64,000 nucleotides of DNA from Psychrobacter sp. BI730 (GTDB taxonomy: Bacteria > Pseudomonadota > Gammaproteobacteria > Pseudomonadales > Moraxellaceae): positions 146,648-210,647 of the forward strand of contig NZ_JAATTV010000006.1 in the NCBI RefSeq assembly GCF_013414195.1, read 5' to 3'. The first letter of the stretch is position 1. Every line of letters starts with the position of its first letter. Both the position numbers and the translations under genes were made by a program. Under the pieces are notes generated by a model. The model was not told the origin of the DNA. It searched no databases and saw only the letters and a program-made list of their open reading frames with translations. Below, one piece after another: positions 8,888-18,361 of the stretch.

Positions 8888-9276
8888 TACTGATATATTT
8901 GGTGTTGAGAGCAAGAAACAGTTCGGTAGATTATCTGTAATTGAGCAGCCAATACTTTATAGCTATTGGCTGTTTATTATTGTGTAGACTGATATAGTCA
9001 ATCCTTTCTAAAAGAGCTACAGCGTTAACCTCGCTTGAAGTATCACAGTTACATTTGCACTCGGTTGCCTTGTCTCTCTTTTAAAATGAATCAATCATAT
9101 AGGGCTATATCTAAGGCATGTAAAATATGTGGTTGATTGAACTGGATTTATCGCATTCTGAGCACTAAAAACTAACGACGCAATTATGATAAGTTAGTGA
9201 ATTATATAAATGGCGCTTTTTAATCGCTGTTGCACACGTTATTATTATTTTACCTCAACAATAAGCAAGTTCGCCT
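8888..9276. other. 389-bp intergenic region between frr and uppS
   Basis: It holds a hairpin at 8946-8976 that may terminate frr, then AT-rich sequence with a small inverted repeat (actaac 9171-9176 / gttagt 9193-9198). No open frame with a ribosome site or protein-like composition was seen. It presumably carries the uppS promoter, but no convincing -35/-10 pair stands out. Confidence 0.6.
8946..8976 (+). terminator. Possible terminator after frr
   Basis: A 9-bp stem cagccaata/tattggctg, a 9-base loop, then ttta. The T-run is short, so termination may be partial. Confidence 0.5.
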
Positions 9277-10035
9277 ATGTCCACTTCAGCCGTTTTGGCG
9301 CCCGCTATTCTTCCTCGTCATATCGCCATCATTATGGATGGTAACAATCGCTATGGTAAGGCCAATGATTTGGGCCACGGTCAAGGACATGTGGCTGGCA
9401 AAGATGCGCTCGATCCTATCGTTGAGTATTGTGTCAATACAGGCATTGAAGTACTGACCGTATTTGCGTTTTCTAGCGAAAATTGGCAGAGACCGCCTAG
9501 TGAAGTGGCACTATTGATGCAGCTACTCACATCGACGATTCATGAGCAAATGCCGCGCATGAATGAGTATCGTATTCGCTTGCGTTTCATCGGTGACCGT
9601 AGTCAGCTTAGTGAGTCATTACAAACGCTAATGGCTGACGCGGAAGAAAAGACGGCGGATTTTGATGCGATGACGCTGGTGATTGCGATTAGCTACGGTG
9701 GACAATGGGATATCGCAAATGCAGCACAACAGCTGGCTCAGCAAGTGCAAGCTGGCGAATTAAAACCTGAAGATGTCAGCGAAGAGCTGTTAGGTAACTA
9801 CGTACAATTAGCCGATACGCCAGCAGTAGATATGCTGGTACGTACGGGCGGCGAGTATCGTATTTCTAATTTTTTATTGTGGCAATCTGCTTATGCTGAG
9901 CTGTTTTTCACTCCCACATTATGGCCGAACTTTGCAGCAGAAGAGCTAGCTTCGATGATCGCAGAGTTTGCAAAACGTCAACGCCGCTTTGGCAAAACCA
10001 GCGAGCAAGTAGTGATAGAGCAGCAAGGTCACTGA
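9277..10035 (+). CDS. uppS: Undecaprenyl diphosphate synthase (cis-prenyltransferase)
   Basis: A 252-residue cis-prenyltransferase making the C55 lipid carrier for peptidoglycan and O-antigen from FPP and IPP. The catalytic region reads HIAIIMDGNNRYGK, with the conserved MDGN Asp. The usual GNGRWA is changed to GNNRYG, a noticeable but probably tolerated variation. The C-terminal signature RTGGEYRISNFLLWQSAYAE is intact and shapes the IPP site. The start at 9277 puts the conserved strand at residue 15. It is followed 189 bases later by cdsA, the usual pairing. Confidence 0.97.
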   Translation: MSTSAVLAPAILPRHIAIIMDGNNRYGKANDLGHGQGHVAGKDALDPIVEYCVNTGIEVLTVFAFSSENWQRPPSEVALLMQLLTSTIHEQMPRMNEYRIRLRFIGDRSQLSESLQTLMADAEEKTADFDAMTLVIAISYGGQWDIANAAQQLAQQVQAGELKPEDVSEELLGNYVQLADTPAVDMLVRTGGEYRISNFLLWQSAYAELFFTPTLWPNFAAEELASMIAEFAKRQRRFGKTSEQVVIEQQGH

Positions 10036-10224
10036 GCAGCGAGTGGATAGATAAGTTTAGTTGGTTCAGTTCAGTTAGTATTGTATAACTGGTCAATAGG
10101 GTTGGTTTATGCAATGATAAACGGCTTGAATTAGTATTGAATGCTATCGCTCGGCCATCGTTAGTTAGCTGCTATAATGCATTTTTTGACCATCTGTTCT
10201 TCATTATTATAAGGCTCGATAAGT

Positions 10225-11034
10225 ATGTGGCAACGAATTAAAACGGCAATTGTTCTCGTTATTATCGTTGGTATTGCAATGTTTGCGAGCCAAACGCCTA
10301 TTTTATTTGCACCACTGTTGGCCATTGGGGTCATTATCGCCGCTCATGAGTGGGCTAAATTGATGCCTAAGTGGCGCCAGCCTGCTGTATTTGTTTTGTT
10401 AGTGTTGGCGATAACGCTCATATCACTAATGTTCAAAGTGACTTGGTTGTTTTGGTGGGTGGCATCACTCGTTATATGGCTGATGGCACTGTCTTGGGTC
10501 AGGGTCTTCCCGACACAAACGAGGTGGTACGGCAACCAGCTGGCAATGATGGGCGCGGTTATTTTGACGGCATCTATCACGGCGATGTTCTATCTCTGGC
10601 AACTGTCGGCATGGTGGCTGCTGTATGTGTTCTTATTAGTATGGTGTGCAGATAGTGGCGCATATTTCGTTGGACGCAAGCTTGGTCGCCGAAAAATGGC
10701 ACCCAATGTCTCACCCAACAAGAGCATGGAAGGGTTGGCTGGTGGCCTCGTCACAGGGCTGTTAGTTGTGGTAGCCATTAGCGTCTTTAAATTACAGCTG
10801 ACCGGTATACCATTAATCGCATTTGTAGCGTTATCGGCCATCACTATTCTTGCCTCTGTACTTGGAGACTTGTTCGAGTCGATGCTCAAGCGCCGTGCTG
10901 ATGTAAAAGATTCAGGCACTATCTTGCCAGGTCACGGTGGTATCCTTGACCGTATCGATTCTCTGTTGTCTGCAACACCGATATTTGCCCTTGGTTTTTG
11001 GGTGATACAGCAGCTTGGTTTGATAGTGGTGTAA
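10225..11034 (+). CDS. cdsA: Phosphatidate cytidylyltransferase
   Basis: A 269-residue inner-membrane enzyme that makes CDP-diacylglycerol from CTP and phosphatidate, the branch point of phospholipid synthesis. About seven or eight hydrophobic segments fill the protein. The CDP-DAG synthase signature is complete: SPNKSMEGLAGG and, near the C-terminus, LGDLFESMLKRRADVKDSG followed by LPGHGGILDRIDS, which contains the metal-binding Asp residues. It sits between uppS and dxr; the gene order uppS-cdsA-dxr-rseP is as in Pseudomonas and Acinetobacter. Confidence 0.97.
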   Translation: MWQRIKTAIVLVIIVGIAMFASQTPILFAPLLAIGVIIAAHEWAKLMPKWRQPAVFVLLVLAITLISLMFKVTWLFWWVASLVIWLMALSWVRVFPTQTRWYGNQLAMMGAVILTASITAMFYLWQLSAWWLLYVFLLVWCADSGAYFVGRKLGRRKMAPNVSPNKSMEGLAGGLVTGLLVVVAISVFKLQLTGIPLIAFVALSAITILASVLGDLFESMLKRRADVKDSGTILPGHGGILDRIDSLLSATPIFALGFWVIQQLGLIVV

Positions 11035-11092
11035 GGTTTATAGTTAACAGACGATATTCTATTTTTATTACTTTTAAGTATCATGGGCATTA

Positions 11093-12301
11093 ATGGTTAT
11101 GACGCAACGCATCGCCGTACTAGGCGCGACAGGCTCGATTGGCGATAGCACTTTAGCAATATTAGCGGCGCAACCGCACACTTATGAAGTCTATGCTTTG
11201 TCAGGCTATCATCGCTTAGATAAGCTATTTGCACTCTGTCAGCAGTTTTTGCCGAAACGCGTCAGTGTGCCGATGTCAGCCGTAGATGATTTTGCTCACA
11301 GGCTTAAAGCAGCAGGGATTGATAGTGATGTCGTAGGGGGCGAGGCAGGATTGGTAGATATTGCCACTGACTCACAGACTGATACGGTTGTAGCGGCGAT
11401 TGTAGGGGCGGCAGGGTTGCCGTCTACATTGGCAGCAGCACGTGCAGGCAAACGTATCCTATTGGCCAACAAAGAAGCCTTAGTCATGGCAGGTAAGGTC
11501 ATGATCGATGCAGTCAAAAAGCACAAAGCTACTTTGCTGCCGCTGGACTCTGAACACAATGCCATTTTTCAATGCTTGCCACTCGCTATTCAGCAAGACA
11601 ATACTCAAATTCATCAGTCAAATCATGGTGTCCGTAAACTATGGTTAACAGCCTCTGGTGGGCCATTTTTGCAGCAGTCGTTCGAGCAAATGCAGCAGGC
11701 AAGCGTCGCAGAAGCGGTCAAACACCCGAATTGGTCAATGGGTCAAAAGATATCTGTCGATTCGGCCACGATGATGAATAAGGGGCTTGAGCTGATAGAA
11801 GCCTGTCACTTATTCGATTTGCCTGAAGATAAGATAAATGTGGTTATTCATCCACAAAGTATCATTCACTCAATGGTAGAATATAGCGATGGCAGCTTTT
11901 TGGCGCAGTTGGGTAGTCCAGACATGAAAACGCCCATTGCGCACGCGCTTAGCTACCCTGATCGGATGGATAGTGGCTCACAGCCGTTAGACTTATTTGC
12001 ACTTAGTGGTTTGGAGTTTATTGAGCCAGATCTACAAAAATTTGCCTGTTTGCGTTTGGCCCGCCAAGCCATGCAAGCTGGAACGCAAGCCACTATTGTG
12101 CTCAATGCGGCAAACGAAATTGCAGTGGCGGCGTTCCTCGATGGGAAAATTCGTTTGACGGATATTGCTAATATTAACGAACAAGCCTTAAATGACATAC
12201 AGCTGCCTCCATTGAACGAAACTGCTGACATAGAAGACATATTGGCAATCGATAAGATTGCACGCCATCTGACTGATAAGTTGGTAGCAAAGCTGACATA
12301 A
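11093..12301 (+). CDS. dxr: 1-deoxy-D-xylulose 5-phosphate reductoisomerase
   Basis: The 402-residue DXP reductoisomerase makes MEP, the committed step of the non-mevalonate isoprenoid pathway that also feeds uppS. The NADPH motif GATGSIGDS is at about residues 11-19. The metal and substrate motifs are LPLDSEHNAIFQCL near 150 and SATMMNKGLELIEA near 224. The flap region SGGPF is present. An ATG two codons later (11099, MTQRIAVLG) is an equally good start; neither has a strong ribosome site. Confidence 0.97.
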   Translation: MVMTQRIAVLGATGSIGDSTLAILAAQPHTYEVYALSGYHRLDKLFALCQQFLPKRVSVPMSAVDDFAHRLKAAGIDSDVVGGEAGLVDIATDSQTDTVVAAIVGAAGLPSTLAAARAGKRILLANKEALVMAGKVMIDAVKKHKATLLPLDSEHNAIFQCLPLAIQQDNTQIHQSNHGVRKLWLTASGGPFLQQSFEQMQQASVAEAVKHPNWSMGQKISVDSATMMNKGLELIEACHLFDLPEDKINVVIHPQSIIHSMVEYSDGSFLAQLGSPDMKTPIAHALSYPDRMDSGSQPLDLFALSGLEFIEPDLQKFACLRLARQAMQAGTQATIVLNAANEIAVAAFLDGKIRLTDIANINEQALNDIQLPPLNETADIEDILAIDKIARHLTDKLVAKLT

Positions 12302-12397
12302 TCGTAGCAAGCGTCTCTTAGCTGATACGTGACATTGATAAACGATATTAGCGAAGATGTTGATGAAAATGCTGAGAGACAATACTGAGAAAAAATC

Positions 12398-13774
12398 ATG
12401 ACGTTTTTACTAACACTTCTTGCCGCTATATTTGTCTTAGGCCCGCTTATTGCCTTACACGAATGGGGACATTATATTGTGGCGCGGCTTTGCGGTGTCA
12501 AAGTGCTAACGTACTCTATCGGTTTTGGCCCTAAAGTTTTTGGTTGGACCAGTAAAAAAAGCGGCATCGACTATCGCATCTCAGCATTGCCACTCGGCGG
12601 TTACGTAAAAATGCTGGATGAGCGTGAAGGTAATGTCGCAAAAGATGAGCAGCATCTTGCATTTAATCGGCAGCATCCGCTAAAGAAAATTGCTATCGTT
12701 GCAGCTGGCCCTATCATGAATTTTGTCATCGCTATCGCGCTATTTTGGGTACTATTTATGACCCCATCTGAGCAGTTGGCGACTAAGATTGGACAAGTAC
12801 TACCAGATACGCCTGCTGCGATGGCACAGCTGCCAGTCGGTGATAAGATTGTGGCGATTGATGGACATGATGTGCAGACATGGGAAGGTATTAACTATCG
12901 CCTTGCAGGACGTATGGGTGAGACGGATAATGTCAGCATTACCTTGCAGTCAGACGCCCAAACCGATCAGTCGACTAAAACCTATCAAGCACCAGTCACG
13001 CAGTTTATGCAAGGCGAGGCTCAAGGTAAAGACGCATTGACCAGCTTTGGCATGTTGCCATGGCAACCGCAGATTGCGCCGATTGTAGGCGGTTTGGCTC
13101 CCGATGGTGCCGCTAGCCGCCAAGGTCTAAAGGTTGGCGACCGCATTACTGCTATTAATAATGAGTCAATCGAAGATTGGATTACTGCCACACGTATCAT
13201 CCGTGACAATCCTGAAACGCTATTGAACTTTACGGTGTTGCGTGATGATAAGTCTGTACAGTTGCAGATTATGCCTCAAGGTAAAAAAGACAACTTGGGT
13301 AATGATTACGGACAGATTGGTGCAATGGTGGATCAGACTGAGATTGTTATCCCTGATGATTACAAGACTACCGTGGTCTATGGTCCTAGTGAGTCGTTAG
13401 TTAAGTCGTTTGAAAAGACTGAGCAGCTCGCAGTAATGACCGTAAGCTCAATGGGAAAAATGCTGTCAGGTATGATTGGTTTAGACAATCTATCAGGGCC
13501 AATTACCATTGCCAAAGTCGCCAAACAAAGCTTTGATATCAGTTGGCAGATGGTATTGTCGACAGCGGCGCTAATTAGCTTGAGTCTTGCCGTCTTAAAC
13601 CTTTTGCCGATTCCAGTATTAGATGGTGGTCATATTGTCTATCACTTTATTGAGTTGATTCGTGGTAAGCCACTGTCTGAAGGTGTGCAAATGGTCGGTC
13701 TAAATATCGGTTTACTCTTGCTGGCAGGTTTCATGGTGTTAGCAATTGGTAATGACATCAGCCGGCTATTTTGA
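12398..13774 (+). CDS. rseP: RIP metalloprotease RseP (site-2 protease)
   Basis: A 458-residue intramembrane zinc protease that cleaves RseA-type anti-sigma factors and remnant signal peptides. The first transmembrane helix contains the zinc motif HEWGH (residues 22-26). Two PDZ domains follow in the periplasmic part (about 125-200 and 215-300). The third zinc ligand is in the LDGGH motif of NLLPIPVLDGGH near residue 405, before the last helix. It sits directly upstream of bamA, the universal neighbour, linking the envelope-stress protease to the outer-membrane assembly machine. Confidence 0.97.
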   Translation: MTFLLTLLAAIFVLGPLIALHEWGHYIVARLCGVKVLTYSIGFGPKVFGWTSKKSGIDYRISALPLGGYVKMLDEREGNVAKDEQHLAFNRQHPLKKIAIVAAGPIMNFVIAIALFWVLFMTPSEQLATKIGQVLPDTPAAMAQLPVGDKIVAIDGHDVQTWEGINYRLAGRMGETDNVSITLQSDAQTDQSTKTYQAPVTQFMQGEAQGKDALTSFGMLPWQPQIAPIVGGLAPDGAASRQGLKVGDRITAINNESIEDWITATRIIRDNPETLLNFTVLRDDKSVQLQIMPQGKKDNLGNDYGQIGAMVDQTEIVIPDDYKTTVVYGPSESLVKSFEKTEQLAVMTVSSMGKMLSGMIGLDNLSGPITIAKVAKQSFDISWQMVLSTAALISLSLAVLNLLPIPVLDGGHIVYHFIELIRGKPLSEGVQMVGLNIGLLLLAGFMVLAIGNDISRLF

Positions 13775-14036
13775 TCGGCTGATAAGCAATATGGCTGATA
13801 AAGCACGATATACTAATGGTTTTACGCCTATTATAGGCTGATTATTGTTATGATAGGCATGCTACTCTGTGTCTTAGCCTCTGTACTAATCGTAATTTTT
13901 AGTTTATTTTGTGATGCAATTTATATAAAGTGTTCTGAGTTACCCTTGCATGGGTTTATAACCTTGCGTGAATGGGTTAGACAATACGTGCCTTTTAACT
14001 TAACTTAAGCAATTTTTTTATTGACGGATAGTGTTT

Positions 14037-16436
14037 ATGCGTACGCCTTTAATTATGAGCGCGGCTGGGTTGCCGTTAGTTGTAGCGATGATGAGTATGC
14101 CAGTACAGGCTGCAGAATTTGTAGTAACTGACATCGGTTTTAATGGCTTACAACGCCTAACCCCTGATAGCCTCTATCCGGTCTTACCTGTTACGGTAGG
14201 CGATACGGTGAATGATAGCAGCTTAGCTGCCAGTATTAAGGCGCTATATGCAACTGAAAACTTTGCTGATATTCAAAGCCGTGTCGAAGGTGGCAAGCTA
14301 AGATTTGACGTCATTGAGCGTCCAACGATCGCTGAAGTAACCTTTGAAGGTAACAAGCTTATTCCAAAAGAAGGACTTGAGCAGGGACTGAAGAATGCGG
14401 GACTGTCTGCTGGTGACGTACTCAAGCAGTCTACTTTGCAAGGCGTGGCCAATGAGCTACAACAGCAATATATTAGTCAAGGTTACTACAATAGTAATAT
14501 CGAAGTAGATCAAACGGTACTTGATGGTAACCGCGTGAAACTTGACGTGCGCTTTGTAGAAGGCAAACCTGCAAAAGTTGTCGATATCAATATTATTGGT
14601 AACAAACACTTTAGTGATGAAGAGATTAAAGACGTTTTCGCGGTAAAAGAATCTTCATGGACACGTCTATTATCTAAATCTGATCGATACGCTCAAGAGA
14701 AACTGGCCGCCAGTCTAGAGAGTTTAAAGGCGCTATATCAGAACGATGGTTATGTGCGTTTTTCAGTTGATAATGCCGTATTGAACATCAGTGAAGACAA
14801 AAGTAGTGTGTTTATCGAAGTCAGCCTAAGCGAAGGCGAACAATACCAGTTTGGCGAAGTGAACTTTTTAGGTAAACCTACCTTTGAGAATAGTGAGCTA
14901 AAAGAGCTGGTTAGCTTTGCATCTAATGAAAAATACTCGCAAGCAAAACTAGACGAAACCACTGCTTCTCTTAAAAGACGCTATGGTAACGAAGGCTATT
15001 ATCTAGCTCAAATCAGACCAGTACCACGTATCAATGACGATACGAAAATGGTCGATGTCGATTACTATATCGACCCTGCACGTCCTATCTACGTTCGCCG
15101 TATCAACTTTACGGGTAATATCAAAACGCAAGACGAAGTATTACGTCGTGAAATGCGTCAGTTAGAAGGTACGCTGTCGTCCAATGACAAAATTCAGCTG
15201 TCACGCACGCGTTTGATGCGTACTGGCTTCTTTAAAAATGTCACTGTAGATGTTAAGCCAGTACCTAACCAGCCAGATCAAGTCGATGTAAACTATGTGG
15301 TTGAAGAGCAGCCTTCTGGTAGCTCAACGATTGCAGCCGGTTACTCACAAAGTGGTGGTGTGACTTTCCAATTGGATTTGACCCAAAACAACTTCATGGG
15401 TACCGGTAACCGCGTAAAGGCTGCGCTTTCTCGTTCAGAGACACGTGACTCTTATAGCCTAGGTTATACCGATCCGTACTTTACAGAAAACGGTGTTTCT
15501 CAAGGTATCAGCGGTTATTATCGCAAAACCAAATATGATGACGACAACGTTAGTAACTATGTGACAGATTCATATGGTGCGACGCTGAACTATAGTTATC
15601 CTATTGACGAAACCAAACGCCTGAGTGCTGGTCTAAATGTAGACAACACAAAGGTTCGTGGTGGTCGTTACCTAGGTATATCTAATGTTCAGGAAATTCT
15701 AGACGAAGGCGGTACAAAAACGCCGGAAGTTGAGACTGATGGTGTTGCTACCTTCAAGAATGATTATCAGACTTACAATCTATTGTTTGGTTGGGACTAC
15801 AGCACTTTAGACCGTCCCGTATTCCCTACCAAAGGTATGAGCCATGCAATTGATGCAACCATCGGTCTTGGTGATGCCAATTACCAAAAGCTAACTTATA
15901 GCGGCAATATATATTACCCTATTTATAAAGACGTGATCGCGCGTGGTTATACTAAGCTTGGTTATGGTAATGATTTACCGTTCTATGAAAACTTCTATGC
16001 TGGTGGTTATGGCTCAGTACGTGGCTATGAATCATCTACTCTGGGACCTAAATCACAAGTCTATTATGATGCGGTCAATGATCCAGACAACCAAACCTTT
16101 ACCGCAGAAGAGGTTGGTGGTAATGCACTAGCAACGTTTGGTGCTGAACTAATTTTACCAATGCCGTTTAAAGGCGATTGGGCAGATCAAGTACGCCCAG
16201 TATTGTTTGCTGAAGGTGGTCAGGTATTTGACACCTCTGATAAAGAAGATCGCACTTTTAATGATTCAGATGTTCCATTACTGACCCAAGATAATGACTT
16301 CCGCTACAGTGCTGGTGCTGGTATCACTTGGTATACGCCAATTGGTCCAATCTCACTTAGCTACGCGGTACCATTTGGTGACAAAGAGGGCGATGAGACT
16401 GAAAAAGTCCAGTTCCAGATTGGTAATACATTCTAA
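14037..16436 (+). CDS. bamA: Outer membrane protein assembly factor BamA
   Basis: An Omp85 protein of 799 residues (E. coli BamA has 810). The signal peptide ends ...MSMPVQA/AEF. Five POTRA repeats fill about residues 25-420, and a 16-stranded barrel with the lid-lock motif VRGYESSTLGP follows. The protein ends in aromatic QIGNTF, a typical C-terminal beta signal. It inserts beta-barrel proteins into the outer membrane with BamBCDE. I chose ATG 14037; a GTG two codons upstream at 14031 is possible. In many relatives skp follows, but here only a 146-base gap with hairpins separates it from lpxD. Confidence 0.97.
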   Translation: MRTPLIMSAAGLPLVVAMMSMPVQAAEFVVTDIGFNGLQRLTPDSLYPVLPVTVGDTVNDSSLAASIKALYATENFADIQSRVEGGKLRFDVIERPTIAEVTFEGNKLIPKEGLEQGLKNAGLSAGDVLKQSTLQGVANELQQQYISQGYYNSNIEVDQTVLDGNRVKLDVRFVEGKPAKVVDINIIGNKHFSDEEIKDVFAVKESSWTRLLSKSDRYAQEKLAASLESLKALYQNDGYVRFSVDNAVLNISEDKSSVFIEVSLSEGEQYQFGEVNFLGKPTFENSELKELVSFASNEKYSQAKLDETTASLKRRYGNEGYYLAQIRPVPRINDDTKMVDVDYYIDPARPIYVRRINFTGNIKTQDEVLRREMRQLEGTLSSNDKIQLSRTRLMRTGFFKNVTVDVKPVPNQPDQVDVNYVVEEQPSGSSTIAAGYSQSGGVTFQLDLTQNNFMGTGNRVKAALSRSETRDSYSLGYTDPYFTENGVSQGISGYYRKTKYDDDNVSNYVTDSYGATLNYSYPIDETKRLSAGLNVDNTKVRGGRYLGISNVQEILDEGGTKTPEVETDGVATFKNDYQTYNLLFGWDYSTLDRPVFPTKGMSHAIDATIGLGDANYQKLTYSGNIYYPIYKDVIARGYTKLGYGNDLPFYENFYAGGYGSVRGYESSTLGPKSQVYYDAVNDPDNQTFTAEEVGGNALATFGAELILPMPFKGDWADQVRPVLFAEGGQVFDTSDKEDRTFNDSDVPLLTQDNDFRYSAGAGITWYTPIGPISLSYAVPFGDKEGDETEKVQFQIGNTF

Positions 16437-16515
16437 ATTAATGACACCATTCTCATCTATTTGAGTAATTGTAAAGATTTTCTCAAATAGACGGAAATAT
16501 CATTAGAGCTTAGTA

Positions 16516-16552
16516 GGTCGTCAAAACGCATTGTTATTTTGGCGACCGTTTC
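16516..16552 (+). terminator. Terminator-like hairpin between bamA and lpxD
   Basis: Stem ggtcgtcaaaa/ttttggcgacc (11 bp with one G-U), loop of 10, then gtttcattt. A second stem (16456-16465 with 82-91 of the same line) lies just upstream. Together they suggest that bamA transcription is attenuated before lpxD. Confidence 0.45.
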
Positions 16553-16582
16553 ATTTATAACCATATTTTATTAATAGTCATT

Positions 16583-17599
16583 ATGATAACGATTGAGCAA
16601 CTCATTACTCGAATTGAGCAGCGTCAGCCTATTATTAATAAGGCTGAGATTGATACTGAGCAATTGTGTCAACCATTCAGTAGCGTCGGTAGTTTGACGA
16701 CAGCCAGTCAGCAGCAGTTAAGCTTTTTGGCAGATCCTCACTATATTTCTAGCTTGGCGAGCAGTGCCGCAGGGGCAGTGTTGGTAACGGAAGCATATCG
16801 TGATCAAGTGCCTACCTCAGCGATAGCGCTAGTCGTCTCAAATCCATATCTGGCTTATGCCAGTGCCAGTCAGCTGTTTGCACGTCATTCTTTATCTAAC
16901 GGAATTCATCCTAGTGCTGTGATTGCAGACAGTGCTGTTATTGGCGAGCAAGTCAATATCGGTCCTTTTTGTGTGATTGGTGACAATGTACAAATAGGGG
17001 CGCGTAGCTCACTTGATGCTCATGTCGTGGTTGAGGCCAATACCAGTATCGGTACCGATTGTGTCATTAAGTCGCAAGTCGTTGTTGGGCCTGAGTGTGT
17101 CATTGGCAATCACGTTAGATTGCATGCAGGAGTAAGCATCGGATCTGAAGGGTTCGGTTTTGCGCCTACTAAAGATCCTAGTAACACAGGTTGGGAGCGC
17201 ATTGCCCAGTTAGGCCGTGTCATTATTGGTGATTATGTACGAGTTGGTAGCCAGACATGTATCGATCGTGGCGCTATCGATGATACCGTTATTGGTAATC
17301 ACGTGATTATTGATAATTTGGTACAAGTTGCCCATAACGTCCGTATCGGTGACGGCACTGCTATTGCTGCTCAAACCGGTATTGCGGGTAGTACTACGAT
17401 AGGTAAGCGCTGTATAATAGGCGGCGCTGTCGGTATCACAGGGCATATCGAGATTACAGACGATGTTGTTTTATCTGGCATGACCATGGTAACCAAATCC
17501 ATTAAAACCGCTGGCTCATATTCATCTGGTACTGCTGCAATGCCAACTGCTAATTGGCGACGTGCTGCTGTACGTTTTCGTCAGCTAGGCAATAACTAA
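16583..17599 (+). CDS. lpxD: UDP-3-O-acylglucosamine N-acyltransferase LpxD
   Basis: A 338-residue left-handed beta-helix acyltransferase that adds the second 3-hydroxyacyl chain in lipid A synthesis (E. coli 341). Residues 1-100 are the uridine-binding domain; hexapeptide repeats of the form (I/V)-G-x-x-x-x run from about 112 to 310. The catalytic His lies in NLVQVAHNVRIG, near residue 250. SEGFGFAPT is the conserved loop before it. The C-terminal helix ends RRAAVRFRQLGNN. It precedes fabZ by 52 bases. Confidence 0.97.
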   Translation: MITIEQLITRIEQRQPIINKAEIDTEQLCQPFSSVGSLTTASQQQLSFLADPHYISSLASSAAGAVLVTEAYRDQVPTSAIALVVSNPYLAYASASQLFARHSLSNGIHPSAVIADSAVIGEQVNIGPFCVIGDNVQIGARSSLDAHVVVEANTSIGTDCVIKSQVVVGPECVIGNHVRLHAGVSIGSEGFGFAPTKDPSNTGWERIAQLGRVIIGDYVRVGSQTCIDRGAIDDTVIGNHVIIDNLVQVAHNVRIGDGTAIAAQTGIAGSTTIGKRCIIGGAVGITGHIEITDDVVLSGMTMVTKSIKTAGSYSSGTAAMPTANWRRAAVRFRQLGNN

Positions 17600-17651
17600 T
17601 GCAAACACAAACAAATAATAGATATTCAAAACACAGCAAGGAAGCGTCATT

Positions 17652-18188
17652 ATGAGCAATAGCAATATAGATATCCCAACTGATGAAGACGTTAAAAGCT
17701 TGGCTGAGCAAGGTCTTACGCTACCATTGACGTATCATACGATTAAGCATTATTTACCGCATCGTTATCCTTTTATGCTGGTAGATCGTATTGTAGCTTG
17801 TACGCCAGGCGAGTGTATTACTGGTATCAAGAACGTGACTATTAATGAAGAGTTCTTTAACGGTCACTTTCCTGATGAGCCGATTATGCCAGGGGTATTG
17901 ATGGTGGAGTCAATGGCACAGGTGTCAGGTGTGCTTGGTTTTATCAGTGCAGGGCTAACGGCAGAAGACGGTTACCTCTATCTGTTTGCAGGTGTAGATA
18001 AAGTCCGTTTTAAACGCCGTGTGATTCCTGGTGATCAGCTTATCATTCGCGCAAAGACCGTGATGCAAAGACACGGTATCTATAAATTTGATTGTACTGT
18101 TCATGTCGAAGATGAACTGGCTGCTAGTGCTCAAATCATGATTGCACGTCAAGAGCAGCAAAAACCTGCTAACACGAAGGGTGCTTAA
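17652..18188 (+). CDS. fabZ: 3-hydroxyacyl-ACP dehydratase FabZ
   Basis: A hot-dog-fold dehydratase that removes water from 3-hydroxyacyl-ACP in fatty acid synthesis and thereby balances 3-hydroxyacyl supply to LpxA/LpxD. The signatures LPHRYPFMLVDRI and GHFPDEPIMPGVLMVESMAQ give the catalytic His and Glu. It is 178 residues, about 25 more than E. coli FabZ, with short polar tails at both ends (first 25 residues, and QEQQKPANTKGA at the end). The start is preceded by aaggaagcg. Confidence 0.97.
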   Translation: MSNSNIDIPTDEDVKSLAEQGLTLPLTYHTIKHYLPHRYPFMLVDRIVACTPGECITGIKNVTINEEFFNGHFPDEPIMPGVLMVESMAQVSGVLGFISAGLTAEDGYLYLFAGVDKVRFKRRVIPGDQLIIRAKTVMQRHGIYKFDCTVHVEDELAASAQIMIARQEQQKPANTKGA

Positions 18189-18361
18189 GTTTTCAATAAG
18201 CCATACTGTACAAAGAGCGATATTGAAATCGCTCACTATCACTGCAATAAACAGCTATATGTAAACTCAACAACATAACTGGTATTAGCTTCGTTAGTAA
18301 CACTGAAATAGTGATACTTTTTTATTATTTACTCGCATCAAATGATACAAGGGCCCATCTT

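Noticed and set aside
10173..10178. TATAAT upstream of cdsA
   Set aside because: No acceptable -35 element at 16-18 bases, so a promoter call is not supported.
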